NCBI GenBank assembly: GCA_946637575.1
Contig: CAMPBJ010000005.1
Span: 1-17,294 of the forward strand
Direction: 5' to 3'
Source of the DNA: an uncultured Clostridia bacterium
GTDB lineage: Bacteria; Bacillota; Clostridia; Christensenellales; Borkfalkiaceae
DNA: 17,294 bases
Both the position numbers and the translations under genes were made by a program. Shown in pieces: positions 6,457-12,518 of this stretch. Under the pieces are notes generated by a model. The model saw only the letters and a list, made by a program, of their open reading frames with translations, had not been told where the DNA came from and searched no databases. The first letter of the stretch is position 1, and every line of letters starts with the position of its first letter.

Positions 6457-8073
6457 ATGTTGGAAACTAAAAAGGGTTTTTGGAGCGGTAAGGTTATTGC
6501 CCTTATCGTAGCCGCGATCGTGATCCTTGCGCTTTTGATCATCGCACCGCTTACGACCGCAGAAATCAGCGGAACGGCGTGGGCGCTACTTCCCCCGATA
6601 ATCGCAATAGGTCTTGCGCTTATCACGAAAGAAGTGTTCTCGTCGCTCTTTATCGGTATTCTGTCCGGCGCTATCCTTGCGGCAAGATGGAGTCCCGCAA
6701 AGATCGTGGACGTTACCGTTAAAACCGGTCTTATCTCCGCGGTGTCCGACACGGCGGGCGTGTTCATCTTTTTGATCGAACTCGGCGTCCTGGTCGCGCT
6801 CGTCAACAAAGCGGGCGGCTCGAAAGCGTTCGGCGACTGGGCGGAAAAGCACATAAAGACAAGAGTCGGCGCGGCGATCGCAACCTTTATTCTCGGCGTT
6901 CTTATCTTTATCGACGACTACTTTAACTGTTTAACCGTTGGCTCGGTTATGCGCCCCGTAACGGACAAGCACAAGATCTCGCGTTCAAAACTCGCTTATC
7001 TTATCGACGCGACGGCTGCGCCTATCTGTATGATCGCGCCTATCTCTTCGTGGGCGGCGGCGGTCTCGCAGTACGCGGCTGACGGTCAGGGCTTCTCACT
7101 ATTTGTCGCGGCGATCCCCATGAACTTCTACTCGATCTTAACGCTCGTGTTCGTTTTGGGTATCACCCTTATGAAGTTCGACTTCGGTCCTATGAAAAAG
7201 CACGAAGAGAACGCGGTAAACGGCGATCTTTTCAGCGGTAAACAGATAAAACAGGAAGCCGAAACACCTAACGGCAAGGGTAAAATTTTAGACCTCGTTC
7301 TTCCTATCGTCGTGCTTATCGTAGTAAGCGTTATCGCGCTTTTATACGTCGGCGATTTCTTTACTGCCGATTCCGAATATTATCTCGACTTTATCGGCGC
7401 GTTCGGTAATACGGACGCAACCGTAGGTCTTCCCTGGGCAGGACTTATCGCTCTTCTCTTTACCATAATATATATGGCGTTAAGAAAGGTGGTTACGTTT
7501 AAGGAGTCTATGGACTCTATCCCCAAAGGCTTTATCGCGATGGTACCGGCTATCCTTATTTTGACCTTTGCCACCGCGCTTAAAAACATCACGAACGGGG
7601 ATCTCGCTGCGGCGGTTTTCGTTAAGAATATGATGAGCAGTTTCCCCGAAACTCTCGCTAAGTTCTTGCCGGCGGTCATCTTCCTCGTGGCGTGCGTTCT
7701 CGCGTTCGCGACGGGTACTTCCTGGGGTACTTTCGGTATCCTTATCCCGATCGTCATCGCTATGTTTCCGGAAGAAGCGGACCCCTTACGCGTCGTCGGC
7801 ATCTCCGCTTGCCTTGCGGGTGCGGTCTGCGGCGATCATTGTTCGCCGATTTCGGACACTACGATCATGTCGTCCGCGGGTGCGGAGTGCGAACACTTAA
7901 ACCACGTTTCCACTCAACTGCCTTACGCGATCTTCGTTGCGGCGGTGTCCTTTGTCTGCTTTATCATCGCGGGATTCGTCCCCGTATGGTATGTCATGCT
8001 CCCGTTATCTATCGCGATAATGGTAGGCACGCTATTTATAACGAAGTACGTCATATTAAAGAAAGCAAAATAA
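6457..8073 (+). CDS. NhaC-family transporter under lysine riboswitch control (LysW-type, probable lysine carrier)
   Basis: A 538-aa polytopic membrane protein of the NhaC Na+/H+ antiporter superfamily. Family blocks are LIFIDDYFNCLTVGSVMRPVTD, AAPICMIAPISSWAAAV, the C-terminal FATGTSWGTFGILIPI and CGDHCSPISDTTIMSSAGAECEHLNHVSTQLPYA. There are about 11-12 hydrophobic helices with a hydrophilic loop near residues 240-275. Sequence alone suggests a sodium-coupled antiporter. The lysine riboswitch directly upstream points instead to lysine transport, as proposed for NhaC-type LysW proteins in comparative studies of the lysine regulon. The ATG at 6457 is chosen because AAAGGAG (6445-6451) lies five bases upstream; a TTG at 6439 overlaps that site and is unlikely. 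It ends in a strong terminator. Confidence 0.93.
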   Translation: MLETKKGFWSGKVIALIVAAIVILALLIIAPLTTAEISGTAWALLPPIIAIGLALITKEVFSSLFIGILSGAILAARWSPAKIVDVTVKTGLISAVSDTAGVFIFLIELGVLVALVNKAGGSKAFGDWAEKHIKTRVGAAIATFILGVLIFIDDYFNCLTVGSVMRPVTDKHKISRSKLAYLIDATAAPICMIAPISSWAAAVSQYAADGQGFSLFVAAIPMNFYSILTLVFVLGITLMKFDFGPMKKHEENAVNGDLFSGKQIKQEAETPNGKGKILDLVLPIVVLIVVSVIALLYVGDFFTADSEYYLDFIGAFGNTDATVGLPWAGLIALLFTIIYMALRKVVTFKESMDSIPKGFIAMVPAILILTFATALKNITNGDLAAAVFVKNMMSSFPETLAKFLPAVIFLVACVLAFATGTSWGTFGILIPIVIAMFPEEADPLRVVGISACLAGAVCGDHCSPISDTTIMSSAGAECEHLNHVSTQLPYAIFVAAVSFVCFIIAGFVPVWYVMLPLSIAIMVGTLFITKYVILKKAK

Positions 8074-8088
8074 AGCGATTAAAAAACT

Positions 8089-8120
8089 CGCGCCCCCGAT
8101 TTTCGGGGGCGCGTTTTTTT
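8089..8120. terminator. Bidirectional terminator between the NhaC-type gene and the coat genes
   Basis: A perfect 11-bp stem CGCGCCCCCGA/TCGGGGGCGCG (8089-8099, 8103-8113) is followed by seven T. Six A before the stem serve the opposite strand. Both flanking genes converge on it. Confidence 0.94.
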
Positions 8121-8131
8121 ATTTCTTAATT

Positions 8132-8419
8132 TTACGCAAGTTGCGCTTTTACTTTTGCGTACTTCTGCTTCTCTTCGGAAAGCGCACTTTCGGGTGCGGA
8201 TTCGACTTTTGCATACCCTAATCTCGTCATGTGAGAGAAAACCCCGAACTGGTTTTCGACGGTTCCTTTCCAGTTTTGCTGCACGAGATTTCTGAATCCC
8301 TTGCTCACGCCTTCGGTTATCGCGGTGGAATAGAGTTTTATTATCGTCTTTTCGGTGTTTAACATATCGATCAAACTGTCTTTTTCGTTAAGCGCGTTCT
8401 TCGATTTCTTTTCAGCCAT
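8132..8419 (-). CDS. CotF-like spore coat protein
   Basis: A 95-aa, mostly helical soluble protein resembling the small Coat_F (PF07875) proteins of spore formers. It has a helical block NEKDSLIDMLNTEKTIIKLYSTAITEG followed by RNLVQQNWKGTVENQFGVFSHMTRLGY, the pattern of a ferritin-like half bundle (D-x-L-x-x-EK-x-x-x-x-Y, later Q-x-x-x-F-x-x-M). CotF-type proteins are deposited in the coat by the mother cell; the exact role of these short versions is unknown. Its AAGGAG (8435-8430) overlaps the stop codon of the upstream gene, so the two are cotranscribed and probably coupled. The assignment rests on pattern and on the paired arrangement. Confidence 0.75.
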   Translation of the reverse strand: MAEKKSKNALNEKDSLIDMLNTEKTIIKLYSTAITEGVSKGFRNLVQQNWKGTVENQFGVFSHMTRLGYAKVESAPESALSEEKQKYAKVKAQLA

Positions 8420-8433
8420 TTTTCTTTTTCTCC

Positions 8434-8622
8434 TTATAATAAATTCAAAAGCGCGTTAAAACGCTTTTCGTGTTCCGCGGCGATTTTCGAAAAATCTTCC
8501 GCAACGGACTTATCCAAAAGAGTTTTGGAATAAAGTCTTGCCTTTTTGCACGCGCTCTCTTCGTACATCAAAAGATCCGAAACGAGCGTCATTTCCTTTG
8601 TGGTCAGCATGTTTTTTGCCAT
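8434..8622 (-). CDS. Short CotF-like spore coat protein
   Basis: A 62-aa protein, MAKNMLTTKEMTLVSDLL and onward, with the Coat_F pattern LT-x-KE-x-x-x-x-x-DLL-x-x-E, then KLYS-like and AEHEKRFNALLNLL helices. The start is at 8622 because AAGGAG lies seven bases before that ATG. The frame stays open upstream to 8694, but that extension is a lysine-rich stretch crossing the ribosome binding site. It is the first gene of a two-gene unit with the 95-aa coat protein. The upstream region has no good sigma-A promoter on this strand. It does contain CATATTGTA (minus strand, 8749-8741), a match to the sigma-K -10 consensus, but without a convincing -35. Confidence 0.75.
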   Translation of the reverse strand: MAKNMLTTKEMTLVSDLLMYEESACKKARLYSKTLLDKSVAEDFSKIAAEHEKRFNALLNLL

Positions 8623-8717
8623 TTTCTTTCTCCTTTTTTTCTTTGTAACCGAAGTTTTCCCGACTTTCTTATTTTTATTCAAAAATGCCGACATTTGTTC
8701 AAAAAATGTTTTTTTAA

Positions 8718-8746
8718 TTGCAAATTGCGTTTTCGTGTGTTACAAT
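8718..8746 (+). promoter_or_regulatory. Extended -10 promoter of the structured RNA
   Basis: TTGCAA (8718-8723), a 17-base spacer and TACAAT (8741-8746) preceded by TGT (extended -10). It predicts a start at about 8752-8753, the first base of the RNA's closing stem. Confidence 0.83.
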
Positions 8747-8752
8747 ATGTAT

Positions 8753-8923
8753 GCTAAACCGACTGAATTAAATAGACTATCACGAGAATCGGAACGATTT
8801 CTGCCACCGGCAAGGGCGCAGACCTATAAATCGCTTTCGATTATTCGTGATACGATGTTCAGGTTGGTTTAGCAACGACCTTGGTCTGCGTTTTTGTGCG
8901 CCGACCCTCGTCGGCGCATTTTT
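8753..8923 (+). ncRNA. Structured RNA leader with pseudoknot and terminator; class not recognised (riboswitch candidate)
   Basis: A closed RNA begins at the predicted transcription start. The closing stem is GCTAAACC/GGTTTAGC (8753-8760, 8866-8873). Inside it are TGAA/TTCA (8764-8767, 8858-8861) and a long irregular helix that includes TATCACGA/TCGTGATA and AATCG/CGATT. This carries a large apical loop rich in C and G (about 8801-8826). Loop bases CGCAGACC (8817-8824) pair perfectly with GGTCTGCG (8883-8890) beyond the closing stem, forming an 8-bp pseudoknot. A strong terminator follows. GGTC and GCG of the same 3' strand can instead pair with CGC and GACC inside the terminator (8899-8906), a possible antiterminator. 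I do not recognise a 6S, SRP, RNase P, tmRNA, T-box or named riboswitch consensus. Confidence 0.72.
8897..8923 (+). terminator. Intrinsic terminator ending the structured RNA, possibly conditional
   Basis: A 9-bp stem TGCGCCGAC/GTCGGCGCA (8897-8905, 8910-8918), loop CCTC and five T. Only 29 bases lie between its last T and the next start codon, leaving no room for a separate promoter, so the downstream gene probably needs readthrough. Confidence 0.9.
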
Positions 8924-8952
8924 AGTTTATGAAAAACAAAAGGAGAGATTTT

Positions 8953-9312
8953 ATGACGGAAAAAGAGATAATCGTTGAAAGACTTTCGGAACTTGAAATG
9001 AGAGTCGTTAAAAATATAGCGCTTTATATGCAGATCGAAAACCCGGAAAATTACAAGGCGGAAGATTTAGTCGACGAACTTGCCGACGCAATTTTGGACG
9101 AAAACTCCAAAGTTCATTTACGCACGCGCACGGAAATAAAACGGATTCTTTTAAAATACGGCGTAAGGATACACAACAGCGACCTTGAATTCGAAAAGGC
9201 GCTTAAAGAATTAAAAGAAAAATTCGAGCGCGAACAGAGAATTATTCTTCGCGCGTACGAAATAGAACTTAACGAATATTTTTCAGATCCCACTACTTTC
9301 TCGCATATCTGA
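8953..9312 (+). CDS. Hypothetical protein, 119 aa, downstream of the structured RNA
   Basis: A soluble, highly charged, probably all-helical protein with no signal peptide or membrane segment; I do not recognise a family. The first half reads like a small helical bundle (KEIIVERLSELEMRVVKNIALYMQ, then AEDLVDELADAIL). The second half contains a long amphipathic, coiled-coil-like helix (ELKEKFEREQRIILRAYEIELNEYF). The start at 8953 follows AGGAG (8941-8945) with seven bases between; an ATG at 8929 precedes that site and is rejected. The position just after the RNA terminator suggests that the RNA controls it in cis. It ends before a long bidirectional terminator. Confidence 0.8.
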   Translation: MTEKEIIVERLSELEMRVVKNIALYMQIENPENYKAEDLVDELADAILDENSKVHLRTRTEIKRILLKYGVRIHNSDLEFEKALKELKEKFEREQRIILRAYEIELNEYFSDPTTFSHI

Positions 9313-9326
9313 TTTTTAATTTAAAA

Positions 9327-9362
9327 CTAACCGCCCCTGCGCTGTTGCGCAGGGGCGGTTAG
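9327..9362. terminator. Bidirectional terminator, 16-bp stem
   Basis: A perfect 16-bp stem (9327-9342 with 9347-9362) with loop TGTT lies between the convergent 119-aa gene and pckG. The flanking T-run is better for the minus strand (AAAA at 9323-9326 on plus) than for the plus strand (TGTTTTA). Confidence 0.88.
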
Positions 9363-9376
9363 TGTTTTATGATCCT

Positions 9377-11152
9377 TTATTGAAGATTCTTTTTCAATTT
9401 GTCGAGTTCCGCGTGGAGTTCCTTCGGCACTCTGTCGCCGATCTCTTCGTAGAACTTTTCGATACCTTTGGTCTCTTCTATCCAACTTTCTTTGTCGACG
9501 GAAAGAAGATCTTTTATCGTATCCGTGGTTATGCCGTCAAGCCCTTCGATGTTGATGTCTTCCGCTTTCGGAACGTAACCGATCGGGGTCTCTAAAGCGT
9601 CCACCTTGTCTTCGCAACGATCCAAAATCCATTCGATAACGCGCATGTTGTCGCCGAATCCCGGCCAGATGAAGTTGCCGTCTTTATCCGTTCTGAACCA
9701 GTTGACGTTGAAGATCTTGGGTTTGTTCGCGATCTTGTCGCCCATTTCGATCCAGTGAGCGAAATAATCGCCCATATTGTAGCCGACGAACGGTCTCATC
9801 GCCATAGGATCTCTTCTTACGACGCCGACTGCGCCCGTAGCCGCCGCGGTCGTTTCACTCGCCATAATAGAGCCGACGAACACGCCGTTGTTCCAGTCTT
9901 TCGATTGATAAACGAGCGGAGCGGTCTTCGCTCTTCTTCCGCCGAAGATGATCGCGGAGAGCGGAACGCCGTCCGGCGCTTCGAATTCGCTCGAAAGACA
10001 GGGGCAGTTTACGGTAGGAGCGGTAAATCTGGAGTTCGGGTGCGCCGCCTTTATGGGCTTGCCGTTCTCGTCGACTCTGCCGGGGATAAACTTATTGCCT
10101 TTCCAGTCGATAAGGTGTTCGGGAACTTCTTTCGTAAGCCCTTCCCACCAAACCGTGCCGTCGTCCTCGTTATACGCAACGTTCGTAAAGATAGTGTTCT
10201 TTCGGGTGGATAAAAGCGCGTTCGGGTTGGACTTCATGTTCGTTCCGGGCGCAACGCCGAAGAATCCGTTTTCGGGGTTTACAGCCCAAAGTCTGCCGTC
10301 CTTTCCGACTCTTATCCAAGCGATATCGTCGCCCACGCACCAGCACTTGTATCCTTTCTTTTTATAAACTTCCGGGGGAATAATCATCGCAAGGTTGGTC
10401 TTTCCGCAAGCGGACGGGAACGCCGCCGCAACGTATTTTACTTCGCCTTTCGGATTTTCGATGCCTAAAATAAGCATGTGTTCCGCCATCCAGCCTTCGG
10501 TCTTGCCGAGGTAAGACGCGATACGGAGCGCAAAGCACTTTTTGCCGAGCAAAACGTTTCCGCCGTAGTTGGAGTTGATGGACATAATAAGGTTAAGTTC
10601 GGGGAAGTGGCAAATATATCTCTTCTCTTCGTCCAAATCCGCGTAGGAGTGAAGACCTTTGATAAAGTCGCCGTCACCTAAAACGTCCAAAACCTTCTGC
10701 CCGATCCTCGTCATGATCGCCATGTTTAAGACGACGTAGATAGAGTCGGTAAGTTCGATACCGATTTTAGAGAACTTACTGCCGATAGCACCCATCGAGT
10801 AGGGGATTACGTACATAGTTCTGCCGGTGTAAACACCCTTAAATAAGCCGTTGAGCATCTTTAATGCTTCGTCCGTTTCCATCCAGTTGTTGATCGGGGA
10901 AGAGTCTTCCTTTACCTTGGAGCAGATAAAAGTTCTGCCCTCTACCCTTGCCACGTCGTTGACGCAGGTACGGTGAAGATAGCAGCCGGGAAGTTTTTCT
11001 TCGTTCAACTTGATCATTATGTTCTCTTTGACCGCTTGTTCGCGGAGCGAGGCTAACTGCTCTTCGCTTCCGTCGATCCAAACGACTTCTTTAGGATTGC
11101 ATAACGCTTTGGTCTCTTCGATAAACGCAAGAACCTTTTTGTTGTTTGTCAT
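9377..11152 (-). CDS. pckG: Phosphoenolpyruvate carboxykinase (GTP)
   Basis: A 591-aa cytoplasmic enzyme that interconverts oxaloacetate plus GTP with phosphoenolpyruvate plus GDP and CO2. It links the C4-acid pool to glycolysis or gluconeogenesis. GTP-type signatures are the kinase-1a P-loop AAFPSACGKTNLAM (243-256) with the reactive cysteine of this class (about C249) and K251/T252. Kinase-2 is VGDDIAWI (273-280). The MKSNPNALLSTRKNTIFTN block and the guanine-pocket segment around VNWFRTDKDGNFIWPGFGDN are also present. Length is normal for the family (about 590-620). AAGGAG before the ATG fixes the start. In Firmicutes the ATP-type pckA is more usual, so the GTP form is worth noting. It is a single-gene unit with its own promoter and a leader of about 128 nt. 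Confidence 0.97.
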   Translation of the reverse strand: MTNNKKVLAFIEETKALCNPKEVVWIDGSEEQLASLREQAVKENIMIKLNEEKLPGCYLHRTCVNDVARVEGRTFICSKVKEDSSPINNWMETDEALKMLNGLFKGVYTGRTMYVIPYSMGAIGSKFSKIGIELTDSIYVVLNMAIMTRIGQKVLDVLGDGDFIKGLHSYADLDEEKRYICHFPELNLIMSINSNYGGNVLLGKKCFALRIASYLGKTEGWMAEHMLILGIENPKGEVKYVAAAFPSACGKTNLAMIIPPEVYKKKGYKCWCVGDDIAWIRVGKDGRLWAVNPENGFFGVAPGTNMKSNPNALLSTRKNTIFTNVAYNEDDGTVWWEGLTKEVPEHLIDWKGNKFIPGRVDENGKPIKAAHPNSRFTAPTVNCPCLSSEFEAPDGVPLSAIIFGGRRAKTAPLVYQSKDWNNGVFVGSIMASETTAAATGAVGVVRRDPMAMRPFVGYNMGDYFAHWIEMGDKIANKPKIFNVNWFRTDKDGNFIWPGFGDNMRVIEWILDRCEDKVDALETPIGYVPKAEDINIEGLDGITTDTIKDLLSVDKESWIEETKGIEKFYEEIGDRVPKELHAELDKLKKNLQ

Positions 11153-11287
11153 TGTCTTCTCTCCTTTTTATCGTTACGTTATATTGTTTTTCGGTTTAAA
11201 ATTATGCGGTTTTACTTCTTTTTTTGACTTTTTTTTGAACTTGAAACCCGTTTTTTTACGATTTCTTTCCAACCTACCGCAGTTTAT

Positions 11288-11316
11288 ATTGTATCATCTT
11301 TTCTGTCAAATGTAAA
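11288..11316 (-). promoter_or_regulatory. Promoter of pckG
   Basis: On the minus strand: TTTACA (11316-11311), a 17-base spacer and TACAAT (11293-11288). It puts the start near 11281, giving a 5' leader of about 128 nt with several A-runs. I see no recognised riboswitch in that leader. A TTGACA close by (11307-11302) is too near the -10 box to be used with it. Confidence 0.75.
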
Positions 11317-11346
11317 CTGAAAACACAAGTTTATTCCTGATTTTTT

Positions 11347-11364
11347 AGCCGTAAAATTACGGCT
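11347..11364. other. Small inverted repeat in the pckG/11468 intergenic region
   Basis: AGCCGTAA and TTACGGCT separated by two A, with T-runs on both sides (11341-11346 and 11370-11377). It could be a weak terminator or an operator between two divergent genes. No gene ends here, so termination has no obvious purpose. The rest of the 315-base gap holds the pckG promoter and leader and a weak possible promoter for the 11468 gene (TTTACG 11417-11422, TATATA 11441-11446). Confidence 0.4.
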
Positions 11365-11467
11365 ATTCCTTTTTTTGTTTGCGTTTTCGCGAAATTCAGA
11401 TAAAGCCCGACCTTTTTTTACGTTCTTTTCCCCGTGTTTTTATATATATTTAATTAAAGGGTATATT

Positions 11468-12430
11468 ATGAAATACGAAAACAAAGTGCTTATCTTAAAA
11501 GAAACGGCGGACGGGTTTTCGACCGGAAGTCCGGTCGGCGGGATACTTCGGTTAGAGACGGAAAACGGCGTTTCGACCGTCTTTTTGTCGCTTATCAACG
11601 TTAAAACCGTAAAAAACGGAACGTATTTTCTGTTTTTGTCGGACGGAAACGACTTTTTTTACACGCAAGATTTAGGAAAACGCCCGACTTCTTCAAGGTA
11701 TCGGATAGAAAAAACCATTCCGTGCGATCGCGCGAGCGCGGGACTGATATTTTTAGAAGAGGAACTTCCGACGACGGTCGCCTTTTCTTCTACCGAAGAT
11801 AACGCCGTTACCGTTACGGAGTTTAAAAAGACGGTCGCGGAGTACTACTATAAAGAGTTTAAGGAAAAAAAGAAAACCCCGCCGCAAATAAATGAGTACG
11901 ACGACGAGGCGGTGGCGACAGAAAATTATTACGATTTCGACAGTAAAATAAGCGAAAAAATAAAGGAGATCGCAGAAAGAGAAAATGAACGCTTTAATGA
12001 TGAAAATGGCGGTGAATATCGCGAAAAGCAAGACGACTCGGAAAAAGAAAAAGGCGATGCTTTTGGGGTTTACGATGAAACGCACGCTGATTTCGGTAAA
12101 AAAGAAAGATACTACCTTAAAGTAAAGGCGGAACTTGATAAGACGCTGTCTAACTACCCGAGGGAGCGTGTTTTGGAAAATATCTTTCGGGACAGCAGGT
12201 GGGCAAAAATAAACTACTCCGACTCCAAATACTACGTTGTCGGCTTAATAAAGGAAAACGGCGTCGAAAAGTATATCTGTTACGGCGTTCCCGAACGGTT
12301 TTCCGAATACGCTCCGAAAGAACTCGACGGCTACTGCTCCTTTATTCCCCTTTCGGTCTTCGATCTGTCGGGAAACGGGTACTGGATGATGTTTCAGGAC
12401 GCGGACACCGGCGAGTGCCTTAAAAGATAA
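11468..12430 (+). CDS. Hypothetical three-part protein (320 aa)
   Basis: I do not recognise a named family. Residues about 1-110 look like a beta-rich domain (KVLILKETADGFSTGSPVGG, FLSLINVKTVKNGTYFLFLSD). Residues about 125-205 are a low-complexity, strongly charged linker full of E, K, D and Y. Residues about 215-320 form a second conserved-looking domain, with WAKINYSDSKYYVVGLIKE, then ICYGVPERF, then GYCSFIPLSVFDLSGNGYWMMFQDADTGEC. There is no signal peptide or membrane segment. The C-terminal domain resembles one I associate with unnamed proteins of other Clostridia, from memory only. The start at 11468 follows AAAGGG; the frame is open further upstream but without an ATG or a ribosome binding site. 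It is a single-gene unit with its own terminator. Confidence 0.8.
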   Translation: MKYENKVLILKETADGFSTGSPVGGILRLETENGVSTVFLSLINVKTVKNGTYFLFLSDGNDFFYTQDLGKRPTSSRYRIEKTIPCDRASAGLIFLEEELPTTVAFSSTEDNAVTVTEFKKTVAEYYYKEFKEKKKTPPQINEYDDEAVATENYYDFDSKISEKIKEIAERENERFNDENGGEYREKQDDSEKEKGDAFGVYDETHADFGKKERYYLKVKAELDKTLSNYPRERVLENIFRDSRWAKINYSDSKYYVVGLIKENGVEKYICYGVPERFSEYAPKELDGYCSFIPLSVFDLSGNGYWMMFQDADTGECLKR

Positions 12431-12458
12431 AAAGGACGCTCTTAAAAGCGTCCTTTTT
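12431..12458. terminator. Bidirectional terminator between the 320-aa gene and the histidine kinase gene
   Basis: Stem AAAGGACGCT/AGCGTCCTTT (12431-12440, 12447-12456) begins at the stop codon and is followed by a T-run. On the minus strand the stem is followed by TTATCTTTT, so it can also end the kinase operon. Confidence 0.9.
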
Positions 12459-12518
12459 CTTTTTTTAAGCGGTTATTTTGCTTTGTTCTGTTTTTCGTCT
12501 TCTTCCTCATCTCCACTC

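Noticed and set aside
6414..6854. Open frame of 146 aa on the minus strand opposite the start of the NhaC-type gene
   Set aside because: It is a shadow of a strong coding frame, has no family signature or ribosome binding site, and overlaps the lysine riboswitch terminator region.
7380..7802. A 140-aa minus-strand open frame inside the NhaC-type gene
   Set aside because: Antisense shadow of a conserved membrane protein; no ribosome binding site or promoter.
8800..8826. Cobalamin riboswitch box (GCCAC...AAGGGCG resembles part of the B12 element)
   Set aside because: Only this short string is similar; the other conserved B12 segments are absent from the RNA.
8470..8872. Plus-strand open frames across the coat gene and the structured RNA
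   Set aside because: They run antisense to the coat gene and through the RNA's promoter and stems, and lack start signals.
8753..8890. 6S RNA as identity of the structured RNA
   Set aside because: The rod shape and closing stem are reminiscent, but the 8-bp loop-to-tail pseudoknot, the large C/G-rich apical loop and the smaller size do not fit, and I could not find a 6S-like central bubble flanked by GC pairs.
9755..10367. Two overlapping plus-strand open frames (152 and 139 aa) inside pckG
   Set aside because: Both are antisense to a full-length, highly conserved enzyme. Their composition is arginine/serine-rich as expected of shadow frames, and no start signals are present.
11297..11312. 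TTGACA (minus strand, 11307-11302) as the -35 box of pckG
   Set aside because: It lies only ten bases from TACAAT; the pair TTTACA/TACAAT has the correct 17-base spacing.
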